Assembly (NCBI RefSeq): GCF_003097535.1
Contig: NZ_CP029187.1
Span: forward strand, 2,046,001-2,110,000
DNA length: 64,000 nt
Direction of reading: 5' to 3'
From: Flavobacterium pallidum
GTDB lineage: Bacteria > Bacteroidota > Bacteroidia > Flavobacteriales > Flavobacteriaceae
Positions 26,682-35,058 of the stretch are shown in pieces. The notes beneath the pieces were generated by a model, which ran no database searches, had not been told where the DNA came from, and worked only from the letters and a program-made list of their open reading frames with translations. Position 1 is the stretch's first letter. Each line of letters begins with the position of its first letter. The position numbers and the translations under genes are program-made.

Positions 26682-28316
26682 TTAGTCCGTCTGTACAGTG
26701 TTTCCGGCGCTAATCATTGCCTGCTTATCAACGATTCCCTGGCCTGTAGGTGGTGCAGGTGGCGTTTGGGACTGCAGTTGTAAATATTTACCGGATGCCG
26801 GCGCAGCATTAAGCACTTTGTTGAGCAGGTAATTGATCTGTGAGCTTGGCAGTGCGCTGTACGAGAATACCAGCCTTTTTCCCGCACTGCCCACCTGTTG
26901 AAGCTGAGGGAATGAAATAGAGCTCAGTTGCGAGCCGCTGATATAACACTGGGCTAAAGAGGTAAGGTTGGGAAGACTGATTGCCGTAAGGTCAGGATCA
27001 CCTCCGATGTCCAATTGATTAGTTACCGTCGTAATGCCAGGCAGATTGATAGTGTTCATTCCGGTATCACCAATGGATAGCCGTCCGCATGAAGTTAACG
27101 AAGGAATATCTAAAGAAGTAATCATCGGGCCGGATATGAGCAGGTCGCCCTGCGAAAAAACAGGCAGGCTGATCTCGGTAAGCTGGCCTCCAGTGATATC
27201 GACTGAGCCCGAAGCCATTAAAGGCATGTTGATTGAAGACAAATTATCCGAACTTACTGTAAAATATGCTTCTGTAAGCGCGCCCAACGCTATGGCAGCC
27301 AAATTGTTATTATTCGTAATCTGCAGCGTTTGGCCATGCTGCAATGCATTAAAGTTTAACGTCGTAAGCCCTTCATTTTCAAAAATATCCATATAAACAG
27401 ATTCAACAAGGCTGCTGAAGTCGATCGTGCCAAGGACAGTGTTGCCACTGATGTTAAACATGCCCGTAGATTTGGTCAGTGCAGGAAACGATAGCGATGT
27501 CATCGCATAGTTTGTTGAAATCAAGACATACCCACGGCCGTTTATTTTTGTCAGTGCAGGAAACGCAAGCGACGTAAGCGATATATTGGTATCTACATGC
27601 AGGTCTCTTGACGCCTGTGCCAGCGATGAAAAGTCAATGCTGGTCAACTGGTTATTTCCGTGGATATGCGTATCGCGGAACACAGCCGTCAGGTTGCTCA
27701 GATCTACAGAAACCAATTGCGTATTATCAGAAATCGTGAGGTCCAGCAGCTTTGTAGCCATGCTTAAATCAACCGTTGTAAGCTGTGTGGTAGCTTCGAT
27801 AGTAATGCTTTCTGTATTGGTGCCGAATTGCTGCGCGATTTGTTCAGCCGCTTCCTCATCAGTAATATCACCTGTAATGTAAATCGTTGATTTTCCTTGA
27901 TTTAAGCTCGTTCCGGAATACAAGGCATAAGGCACGCTCAGCAATTGGCTCGTCCCTACGATGGAATAATTGCTGCCGCCTTCAGGGTCGGTTTCCGTCT
28001 TGATAAAATAATTGCCGCCGCCCCAATTGATTCCTGAAAAGGTTCCCGTAACGGGTGTCCCGGCCCCGATTTCAAGGCTCGCCAATCCGTTTTCATTTGT
28101 GGTTGTCGCGTGCGTTTCCACATAAACCGCAATTCCTGCCGGATCGTTTTTCACTATACTGATACGCACGCTGATCGGGGTTTCGGTAATCAAATCACCT
28201 GAAGCATTACGGATCACCGATTGGTAACTCATCTTCTGCGGCGCCTGCGCGAAAAGGGTAGCACTCATGAGAAATATTACGGCAAATGCTATTTTTGAAA
28301 AGTATTTTTTGAACAT
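26682..28316 (-). CDS. Secreted leucine-rich-repeat-like protein
   Basis: A 544-residue protein with a signal peptide (TLFAQ). The N-terminal 130 residues form a domain common in flavobacterial surface proteins (APQKMSYQSVIRNASGDLI ... LLSVPYALYSG). From about residue 150 to 490 come irregular leucine-rich repeats of the receptor L-domain or BspA style (LTSIDFSSL, LTSLSFPALTK, LTEISLPVF). The C terminus has a Pro/Gln-rich segment ending in VDKQAMISAGNTVQTD and no T9SS domain. It follows the small T9SS gene by 4 bases, so the two are co-transcribed. A binding or adhesin role is inferred. Confidence 0.78.
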   Translation of the reverse strand: MFKKYFSKIAFAVIFLMSATLFAQAPQKMSYQSVIRNASGDLITETPISVRISIVKNDPAGIAVYVETHATTTNENGLASLEIGAGTPVTGTFSGINWGGGNYFIKTETDPEGGSNYSIVGTSQLLSVPYALYSGTSLNQGKSTIYITGDITDEEAAEQIAQQFGTNTESITIEATTQLTTVDLSMATKLLDLTISDNTQLVSVDLSNLTAVFRDTHIHGNNQLTSIDFSSLAQASRDLHVDTNISLTSLAFPALTKINGRGYVLISTNYAMTSLSFPALTKSTGMFNISGNTVLGTIDFSSLVESVYMDIFENEGLTTLNFNALQHGQTLQITNNNNLAAIALGALTEAYFTVSSDNLSSINMPLMASGSVDITGGQLTEISLPVFSQGDLLISGPMITSLDIPSLTSCGRLSIGDTGMNTINLPGITTVTNQLDIGGDPDLTAISLPNLTSLAQCYISGSQLSSISFPQLQQVGSAGKRLVFSYSALPSSQINYLLNKVLNAAPASGKYLQLQSQTPPAPPTGQGIVDKQAMISAGNTVQTD

Positions 28317-28320
28317 GTGA

Positions 28321-28785
28321 TTATTTTTTAATGATTTTAAAGGTCTTGGTTTTTTTATCGCTTCCGCAGATTTTAAGCAGGTAAATTCCCGACGGATAGT
28401 TTTCCATCGCTAACGACGCTTCCGCAGAAAAAGATTTTGGCTCCAAAAGGATTTTTCCGGAAATATCAGAAAGGCTGTAAGTAAAAGCGCCATTTCCGGA
28501 ATCCGTATTTTTTAACGTTAGCCTATTGCTGACGGGATTTGGGAAAACCGACAATTGTATTCCCGGAAGGTCATTTTTCCCTAAAGAGATAATTTCATAC
28601 GGCTGCTGCACACCGTCACTGATGAGCACACCTTCAGGGCTTTTATACGAAATCTGCCCAACGGAATAACTCACCGTACCGCCGGATCCTGTAGCGTTTC
28701 CACCACTCGCCACCGTACTTTGCTGTGCCTGCAGGCTGACGCAGCCCGAAAACAGCATTACACAAAACAATTTCTTCATAGTCAT
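28321..28785 (-). CDS. Small T9SS type A cargo protein
   Basis: A 154-residue protein. It has a signal peptide (cleavage likely after SLQAQ), about 60 residues of low-complexity Ser/Gly/Thr sequence (STVASGGNATGSGGTVSYSVGQISY ... GVQQPYEI), and a T9SS domain with VFPNPVSN, LSDISGKIL, SGIYLLKIC and a final FKIIKK. Half of the protein is thus export signal. It is the first gene of a pair with the LRR-like protein, which itself lacks a sorting domain, so the two may act together. ATG at 28785 or 28779 could be the start. Confidence 0.8.
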   Translation of the reverse strand: MTMKKLFCVMLFSGCVSLQAQQSTVASGGNATGSGGTVSYSVGQISYKSPEGVLISDGVQQPYEIISLGKNDLPGIQLSVFPNPVSNRLTLKNTDSGNGAFTYSLSDISGKILLEPKSFSAEASLAMENYPSGIYLLKICGSDKKTKTFKIIKK

Positions 28786-28923
28786 TTTATTTTCCCGGCA
28801 AAGCTAACATCTTTTGTGGTTAATCTTCAAGCCATTAAGGATATTTTTTCATGAATGGTTCCGGCAGTTTGGAATCGGCAATTTTATTGAAAGTCACATT
28901 CTTAAGAGTTTCAAAAATTAGAT

Positions 28924-28931
28924 TAATTTTG
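28924..28931 (+). promoter_or_regulatory. TAnnTTTG box almost touching the radical SAM start
   Basis: TAATTTTG ends five bases before the ATG at 28936. If it is the real -7 element the mRNA has a leader of only a few bases or none. Confidence 0.5.
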
Positions 28932-28935
28932 CCTC

Positions 28936-31125
28936 ATGACCAGACCCTTCCTCATCACCCCGCCGTTTACGCAGCTCAACACGCCTTATCCTGCGACGGC
29001 ATACCTTAAAGGTTTCCTGAACACGAAAGGGATTGCATCTGTGCAGGCAGATTTGGGTATAGAAGTCATCCTGGAATTGTTTTCCAAAAAAGGGCTCACG
29101 GATTTGTTTGATCATATTGGCGCTTCCGCAGATACCACTCCGAACGCCGAAAGGATGATCTCCCTGAAACAATATTACATTGACACGATTGACGCAGTGA
29201 TGCTGTTCCTTCAGGGCAAAAACCCAACGCTTGCGCTCCAGATTTGCCAGGAAGACTTCCTTCCAGGAGCCTCCAGGTTTGATCAGCTTGAGGAACTCGA
29301 ATGGGCTTTCGGGGCCATGGGAACGCAGGACAAGGCGAAACACCTCGCCACCTTGTATCTTGAGGATATCTCTGACCTGATCGTCGAATGCGCCGATGGC
29401 AATTTCGGGTTCAGCCGTTATGCAGAAAGGCTCGGGCGCAGCGCCAATTCGTTTGATGAATTGTATCAGTCTTTGCAGCAGGAACCCACCTATACGGACA
29501 GGATTTTATATCAAATCCTGCAAAAGAAGCTTAATGAAATCCAGCCAACACACCTATTCATTTCAGTGCCTTTTCCCGGGAACCTTTACGCTGCTTTCCG
29601 TTGTGCTCAATGGGTAAAAGCCCGTTTTCCGGATATCATCATTGCAATGGGCGGTGGTTTTCCAAATACGGAACTGCGATCACTTTCAGAAAAAAGGGTT
29701 TTTGAGTTTTTCGATTACATCACGCTTGATGATGGGGAAGCGCCGGTAGAGCAATTGCTTTTGAATTCGGGGATGGCAGCAGGAGAAAGGAAATTCAAGC
29801 GAACTTTTCTGCTTGAAAATAATGCAGTCGTTTATAAAAACGATTCCGTGTTACACGATTACAAACAATCCGAAACCGGTACGCCGGATTACAATGATCT
29901 GCTTTTAGACCAATACATTTCCGTCATTGAAATCGTCAATCCTATGCACCGCATGTGGAGTGACGGACGCTGGAACAAACTCACCATGGCGCACGGTTGT
30001 TACTGGGGGAAATGCACATTCTGCGATATTTCACTGGATTACATCAAAATATATGAACCCGTAGCGGCTTCTTTGCTTTGTGACCGTATCGAGGAAATGG
30101 TGGCACAAACAGGCCAGAACGGATTCCATTTTGTTGATGAAGCCGCGCCACCTGCGCTGATGCGCGCTTTGGCAATAGAAATCCTGCGCCGCAAACTCAC
30201 CGTCACGTGGTGGACAAACATCCGTTTTGAAAAAAGCTTTACGGCAGATCTGTGTTTTTTACTCAAAGCCTCGGGCTGTATTGCCGTTTCAGGCGGGCTG
30301 GAAGTGGCTTCGGACCGTTTGCTGAAGCTGATTGACAAAGGTGTTACGGTGGAACAGGTAGCCAAAGTCACACGCCATTTTACAGAAAACGGGATCATGG
30401 TGCACGCCTACCTGATGTACGGCTACCCGACGCAAACCATACAGGAAACCGTGGATAGCCTCGAAATGGTCCGGCAGATGTTTGAAGCGGGGATCCTGCA
30501 ATCGGGTTTCTGGCACCAGTTTGCCATGACGGCACACAGTCCCGTGGGATTGGAGCCGGAAAAATTCGGAGTGGTGAAACATACGCAATCCATTGGTCCT
30601 TTTGCAAATAATGATATTAATTATACGGACAAAACAGGAATTAACCACGACAGGTTCAGCTATGGACTGAAAAAATCATTGTTCAATTTCATGCATGGCA
30701 TCTGTTTCGATTACAAATTGCAGGATTGGTTTGACTTTAAGATACCGTCCACAAAGGTTTCACCGGATTTTATATTCGATGCATTGCAGGAAACGGAGCA
30801 GTTTAGTACAAAAACTTCAGCTAAAATCATCTGGCTGGGCACGATGCCGTCGGTGAATCATTTTACAAAATCAAAAAAGGGGAATTCATGGGAAATGTCG
30901 GAATTGGCTTTCCACACCAAAAAAGAGTTTTTTTCACTTCAATTCCCAAAAGCGGAAGGGGAGTGGCTGGCAAATCTGCTTCAAAATATTAATGTCACAA
31001 ATCAAAAAGTATGGAGTTTTGCTGAAATCAAATCGGATTTTGAATCACAGTTTGAGGATTTTGAACTTTTTTGGTTTTCAAAACCGATGCTGGCGCTGAA
31101 GCAGCACGGACTTTTATCTTTATAG
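28936..31125 (+). CDS. B12-binding-domain-type radical SAM protein
   Basis: A 729-residue protein. The N-terminal 190 residues resemble the cobalamin-binding-like domain of B12 radical SAM enzymes (FLITPPFTQLNTPYPATAYL ... HLFISVPFPGN). The radical SAM domain follows, with the cluster motif HGCYWGKCTFC at about residue 354. The three Cys (355, 360, 363) are spaced CX4CX2C rather than the usual CX3CX2C. The segment VSGGLEVASDRLLKLIDKGV fits the SAM-binding strand region. The C-terminal 180 residues are unassigned. The reaction is unknown. The start matches family sequences. It ends one base from the convergent gene at 31127. Confidence 0.83.
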   Translation: MTRPFLITPPFTQLNTPYPATAYLKGFLNTKGIASVQADLGIEVILELFSKKGLTDLFDHIGASADTTPNAERMISLKQYYIDTIDAVMLFLQGKNPTLALQICQEDFLPGASRFDQLEELEWAFGAMGTQDKAKHLATLYLEDISDLIVECADGNFGFSRYAERLGRSANSFDELYQSLQQEPTYTDRILYQILQKKLNEIQPTHLFISVPFPGNLYAAFRCAQWVKARFPDIIIAMGGGFPNTELRSLSEKRVFEFFDYITLDDGEAPVEQLLLNSGMAAGERKFKRTFLLENNAVVYKNDSVLHDYKQSETGTPDYNDLLLDQYISVIEIVNPMHRMWSDGRWNKLTMAHGCYWGKCTFCDISLDYIKIYEPVAASLLCDRIEEMVAQTGQNGFHFVDEAAPPALMRALAIEILRRKLTVTWWTNIRFEKSFTADLCFLLKASGCIAVSGGLEVASDRLLKLIDKGVTVEQVAKVTRHFTENGIMVHAYLMYGYPTQTIQETVDSLEMVRQMFEAGILQSGFWHQFAMTAHSPVGLEPEKFGVVKHTQSIGPFANNDINYTDKTGINHDRFSYGLKKSLFNFMHGICFDYKLQDWFDFKIPSTKVSPDFIFDALQETEQFSTKTSAKIIWLGTMPSVNHFTKSKKGNSWEMSELAFHTKKEFFSLQFPKAEGEWLANLLQNINVTNQKVWSFAEIKSDFESQFEDFELFWFSKPMLALKQHGLLSL

Positions 31126-31126
31126 A

Positions 31127-31567
31127 TTAATCCTGTGTTTTTTCTGCGTCGTTGTCGTTCTTTTTGCCTTTGCCTTTTTTCTCGCTTTTATTTTTCATCG
31201 CTTCAAATTTCACCAACTGGTCTTTGTTAAGCAGTTGTTTGATTTTCGCCTCCATTTTGTCTTTTACGACATTTATCTTTTCATTTTTACCCGTATCCGG
31301 AATCTCTTCAGCACTGATCGATATCACCTGGTTTTTATAATCCTCGATGATGTTTTTTGCAGCGGCCTTCTGGAAATCATCCAATGACAATTCTTTTGCC
31401 ATTTTATCCGTAGAAGCCTGTACGAAATCAAACTCAGATTTCTTCTCCTTGTTTTTGCTCTGCTGGAATTGCCCAGGCCCGCCAATGCTGCGGTCAACGC
31501 CACCATATTGTGCCTGGATTGAGATTGATGTGAAAAATACCGCTAAAATGAAGATTATCTGTTTCAT
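31127..31567 (-). CDS. Small secreted protein, Lys-rich, unknown function
   Basis: A 146-residue protein with a signal peptide ending SIQAQ. The mature part has a helical segment from about residue 45 to 125 with DKMAKELSLDDFQKAAAKNIIEDY and IKQLLNKDQLVKFEAMKN, reminiscent of small periplasmic Spy-like helical proteins. It ends in a Lys/Asp-rich tail (KKGKGKKNDNDAEKTQD). Function is unknown. It lies downstream of the GH5 gene on the same strand with a 111-base gap, so it may or may not share that transcript. Confidence 0.7.
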   Translation of the reverse strand: MKQIIFILAVFFTSISIQAQYGGVDRSIGGPGQFQQSKNKEKKSEFDFVQASTDKMAKELSLDDFQKAAAKNIIEDYKNQVISISAEEIPDTGKNEKINVVKDKMEAKIKQLLNKDQLVKFEAMKNKSEKKGKGKKNDNDAEKTQD

Positions 31568-31678
31568 AGCCTGATATAAATTTGAACGCTTTCAGTGCCA
31601 AACTTACGATTTATCTTTAAAGATATTTTTTTGGCGGAGTTAATTTTTTACAAAATAGGAAATTGAACGCAATGGTTT

Positions 31679-32956
31679 TCAATAATTTCCAATGGCCTGA
31701 TTGAATTGCTTTATCAATTCAAGCAAGGCGGTATCGGAACTGAAAACGGTATTCAATCCTTGCGGTTCCTGCGGTGGATCGGCAGTGTATGGATCGCCGG
31801 TATTCCATTTTCCATCGTCATTCCTTGCAACCCCCTCGCCACCGAATCCCCAAAAGTTGATCCCACGCAGCACATCGTTATCTGCAAGGCTTTCTGAAAG
31901 CTTCGTGAAAAACGTGTTGTAGAAATGTAACCGGTCACCATAACCCGCAGCAGGTGACAGGCTTTCATTTTCCCTGGGCAGACCGAATTCCTCAATGACA
32001 ATCGGGCGGCCCAGTTTCCGTGCGATTTTTACGTGTTCATCAATATAGTTTTCGGTATTGGTAAGCGCTATGGGCAGCGTGGTTTTCGCATTATCGGCTT
32101 TAAACCAGTTCCAGTTTTTTGGCCAGATGTGCATCGTCAGGTAATCGATCTTGGGGTTGGCGTGCGTACGTTCAAAAGTCGGTAAATCGCCATTGTTGCC
32201 CATCCTGCCTTCCGATCCCGTACAGATCAGGTGGTTTTTATCAAGGCTGTCGATCAGGTTCACGGTCTTGTTCAGCCAATCCGTAAAAGCGGTTTCATTT
32301 CCGGGAGTAAATACACGTGGCTCATTGGCTACCTGCCACGCCATAATAGCCGGATCTTCGGTGTAGTTCTTTTTGGTGTAATTGTTTTTCCTGCCGATGA
32401 TGAATTTGATATGGTTGTCCAAAGCCGTTTTACAAGGTTCGCACGAATGGAATTGCGCGACGTAGTCCATAAATTTATCCCATGTATTTTCCGGGCTGGT
32501 ATTCGGATTCGGGATCACGCCCTTGCCGTTCCATTCCAAATATTGCGCCATACCGCCGGACCATTCCCAGTTGTTGGTCAGATACAGCACCGCAGTCATA
32601 TCCCTTTTCCCCATTTCTGAAAGCAGGAAGTCGAGTCCGTCAAGTACATCCGCATCGTATTTTCCCTGTTCCGTCTGCAACGGTTTCCTGACGGTGAAAT
32701 CGTATTTGCCACCATCGGCGCCCACCATAATCCGCAGGTTCGTAATGCCGTATTTTTTCATTAAATCCAGTTCGCGTAGCAATCGTGGGCGGTCACCGTC
32801 TTTCGTCCCTAAAAGTGCACCGTACCAGTAATTCGCCCCGATGTAGGAATAGTTTTTCCCGTTTCTGAAGAATGCAGTGCCTTTAATCGTAACAAATTTT
32901 TGGGCAGACATGCCGAACGTGCAAAATACAAGCAACAGGTACAGTGTTTTTTTCAT
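31679..32956 (-). CDS. Glycoside hydrolase family 5, beta-mannanase-like
   Basis: A 425-residue secreted protein with a signal peptide ending GMSAQ. The catalytic barrel shows the GH5 landmarks: WQVANEPR with the acid/base Glu212, HIWPKNW, and VIEEFGLP with the nucleophile Glu323. The start KGTAFFRNGKNYSYIGANYWYG and the general pattern fit the GH5_7 subfamily of endo-beta-1,4-mannanases. No T9SS tail or lipobox is present, so it is probably periplasmic. It starts 5 bases after the response regulator gene, at the end of a kinase-regulator-enzyme operon. Substrate specificity is inferred from family resemblance. Confidence 0.85.
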   Translation of the reverse strand: MKKTLYLLLVFCTFGMSAQKFVTIKGTAFFRNGKNYSYIGANYWYGALLGTKDGDRPRLLRELDLMKKYGITNLRIMVGADGGKYDFTVRKPLQTEQGKYDADVLDGLDFLLSEMGKRDMTAVLYLTNNWEWSGGMAQYLEWNGKGVIPNPNTSPENTWDKFMDYVAQFHSCEPCKTALDNHIKFIIGRKNNYTKKNYTEDPAIMAWQVANEPRVFTPGNETAFTDWLNKTVNLIDSLDKNHLICTGSEGRMGNNGDLPTFERTHANPKIDYLTMHIWPKNWNWFKADNAKTTLPIALTNTENYIDEHVKIARKLGRPIVIEEFGLPRENESLSPAAGYGDRLHFYNTFFTKLSESLADNDVLRGINFWGFGGEGVARNDDGKWNTGDPYTADPPQEPQGLNTVFSSDTALLELIKQFNQAIGNY

Positions 32957-32961
32957 GGAAG

Positions 32962-33642
32962 CTATTCATATTTAAATTTGAAGCCGATCGCATGCAGGTT
33001 TTCAATGCTTAAGCCCTGCTCGTTGGCAATGACTTTCCTGAGCCTCGAAATGAAGACGTCCAGGCTGCGGCCCATAAAATAATCGTCATCACCCCAAAGT
33101 GCCGTCAGGATTTGCTCGCGCTTCAAAACCTTGTTTTTATTGTCTAGGAAATATTTCAGCAGTTCGGCTTCACGCTCGGTCAGCGTAATTTTTTCATTTT
33201 CCTTGAAAACAAGGTAATTCAGGCTGTCAAATCGGTAACTTCCCAATTCATAAATCGGGTTTGGGGAAGTTGCCCTTTGTGAACGTTTCAGGAAAATTTC
33301 AATCTTCAGCAGCAATTCTTCAATGCTGAACGGCTTTACCAGATAATCATCAGCGCCGATGCGAAGGCCTTTGATGCGGTCTTCCTTCAGCGTTTTGGCA
33401 GAGAGGAAAATAATGGGAATGTCAGTGTTTTTCTTCCGTACTTCCGAAGCCAGTTCAAAACCGTCCATTTTTGGCATCATAATATCGAAAATGCAGATAT
33501 CAAAAAATCCGGAATTAAAAGTTTCAAGGCACGACGTGCCATCAGCGCAATGAATGACTTCATAGCCATTCTGTTCCAGGTTGTCTTTTGTGAGGAATGC
33601 CAGCGTATCGTCGTCTTCGGCATAAAGGATTTTAAACGGCAT
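32962..33642 (-). CDS. OmpR/PhoB-family response regulator
   Basis: A 226-residue protein. The receiver domain has the acidic pocket YAEDDD, phospho-acceptor Asp53 in FDIMMPKMDG, and K in DDYLVKPFS. The C-terminal winged helix runs from about residue 130 (LTEREAELLKYFL, REQILTALWG, SLDVFISRLRK). It binds DNA, most probably as a dimer on direct repeats. The gene overlaps the kinase gene by 11 bases and is followed 5 bases later by the GH5 gene, so the target pathway is likely linked to that enzyme (inference). Confidence 0.93.
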   Translation of the reverse strand: MPFKILYAEDDDTLAFLTKDNLEQNGYEVIHCADGTSCLETFNSGFFDICIFDIMMPKMDGFELASEVRKKNTDIPIIFLSAKTLKEDRIKGLRIGADDYLVKPFSIEELLLKIEIFLKRSQRATSPNPIYELGSYRFDSLNYLVFKENEKITLTEREAELLKYFLDNKNKVLKREQILTALWGDDDYFMGRSLDVFISRLRKVIANEQGLSIENLHAIGFKFKYE

Positions 33643-34900
33643 TGGCTTTTGGTATTAAAATGGTCATGGTAAGTCCGCCTGTATCATTTCCGGAAGGTAT
33701 GATTTTCCAATTGTGGAGCACGCATATCTTTTTGACATAATACAATCCGAGGCCAAAACCGGTAACTTCATTGCTCCTCGAATTGCTGATCCGGAAAAAC
33801 TTATCAAAAATAAATGAAATATTCTTGCCGTAAATACCGATGCCATTGTCGATGAATGCAATTTTCAGTTTGTCTTTTTCTTCGGAAATGCAGACGGTGA
33901 TTTCAGGTGTTTTCTCACAATATTTCACCGAATTGTCAATCAAATTGTACACAAGGTTTGTAAAATGAAAGGCATCGGCATGGATGATATGTTCGTCTTT
34001 CCGGGTTTCGATAGTGACTTTTGTTTCGGGATATTTCAGGTGGATGCTTTCCACCACATTTTGAATGGTTGCAATCACGCCGATATGTTCTTTATTCAAA
34101 ATAAGTGCCGAATTGTCCGACTTGGCGATGTTCAGTACTTTTTCGATATGCGCATTGAGCTTGTTGCTTTGCGCGATGATGATCCCGGTATATTTTTCCA
34201 GTTTTTCATCCGACTGGATCTGTGGTTGCTTGCTGAGGTAATTCGAAGCGATCAGTATCGATGACAGCGGCGTCTTGAATTCGTGTGTCATATTATTGAT
34301 GAAATCGCGCTGTAGTTCGGAGTATTTTTTTTGCTGTAAAATCGTAAAAATCGAATATACATAAATCAGCAGGATCACAATCAGCGCAATCGTCAGCACA
34401 AACCAGAATTTCAGCGAACTGAACAAATAAGCCGTTTCGTTCGGGAAACGTACCGCAAAATAATATACCAGGTTTTTATGCTTTGGGAAATAAACCTTTT
34501 GAGGAGCCAGGTTTTTATTGGTAAATGAAATATAGTTGCCGTAGACCATTTCGTCGCTTTGGCAATTGTACATCGCATATTCGAAATCGGTGGTGATGTT
34601 CACCTTTGCAAATTCCGTTTTCAGGTAAAATTCCAGGATCTTCGGGTCGAAATCATTGTTGATGTTCACCACATAATAGTCATTGGAAACCTTCTGGACC
34701 GGATTATCACTGGGAAGTTCGTTGTTTGTCCCTTCATACAACTTTTTAGAGACTTCCAATAATGCAATGTGTGATTTCTGGCTGAATTTTTTCTCCTCGA
34801 TGGTGTAAGCCTGGCGCGTCCAAAGCAGCTGCAGTACCAGGATGCCGATGATGGCAACCAGTCCGAGAAGTATGATAATATTGAGTTTGTTTATTTTCAT
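33632..34900 (-). CDS. Sensor histidine kinase
   Basis: A 422-residue membrane kinase. The first transmembrane helix lies at residues 7-27 and the second near residues 155-180, bracketing a periplasmic sensor domain of about 125 residues with no family name I can give. HisKA motif FINNMTHEFKTPLSS carries the phospho-His. The ATPase domain has NLIDNSVKY, FIDNGIGI and FGLGLYYVKKI. The ATG at 34900 is preferred over a TTG at 34909. It is the first gene of the operon with the response regulator and GH5. The promoter region is shared with the DUF1573 gene and holds three TTAACAA repeats. Confidence 0.9.
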   Translation of the reverse strand: MKINKLNIIILLGLVAIIGILVLQLLWTRQAYTIEEKKFSQKSHIALLEVSKKLYEGTNNELPSDNPVQKVSNDYYVVNINNDFDPKILEFYLKTEFAKVNITTDFEYAMYNCQSDEMVYGNYISFTNKNLAPQKVYFPKHKNLVYYFAVRFPNETAYLFSSLKFWFVLTIALIVILLIYVYSIFTILQQKKYSELQRDFINNMTHEFKTPLSSILIASNYLSKQPQIQSDEKLEKYTGIIIAQSNKLNAHIEKVLNIAKSDNSALILNKEHIGVIATIQNVVESIHLKYPETKVTIETRKDEHIIHADAFHFTNLVYNLIDNSVKYCEKTPEITVCISEEKDKLKIAFIDNGIGIYGKNISFIFDKFFRISNSRSNEVTGFGLGLYYVKKICVLHNWKIIPSGNDTGGLTMTILIPKANAV

Positions 34901-34916
34901 TGCCTGCAATATTAGG

Positions 34917-34947
34917 CAAATTATCCCTTTTAAACGCCGCTTAACAA
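34917..34947 (-). promoter_or_regulatory. Candidate promoter of the kinase-regulator-GH5 operon
   Basis: On the reverse strand TTG (34947-34945) is followed after 20 bases by ATAATTTG (34924-34917), close to TAnnTTTG. It overlaps the first TTAACAA box. Confidence 0.4.
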
Positions 34948-34979
34948 CTCGTTAACAAACATTTGAAAGTCATTAACAA
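34941..34979 (+). promoter_or_regulatory. Three phased TTAACAA direct repeats (response-regulator box candidate)
   Basis: TTAACAA occurs at 34941-34947, 34952-34958 and 34973-34979, so starts are 11 and 21 bases apart, one and two turns of the helix. Seven-base direct repeats with 4-base gaps are the usual site of PhoB/OmpR-family regulators. They lie between divergent genes. Confidence 0.5.
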
Positions 34980-34999
34980 CAGGCGGGGTTTTGTTGGGA

Positions 35000-35007
35000 T
35001 ACTTTTG
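35000..35007 (+). promoter_or_regulatory. TAnnTTTG promoter box of the DUF1573 gene
   Basis: TACTTTTG is a perfect -7 match. No TTTG is present 17-23 bases upstream; the third TTAACAA box occupies that place instead, as expected for an activator-dependent promoter. Confidence 0.5.
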
Positions 35008-35058
35008 GAATGTAAAACGACGACAGGTCATTTATTAAACCATCAAAAAACCAGAATT

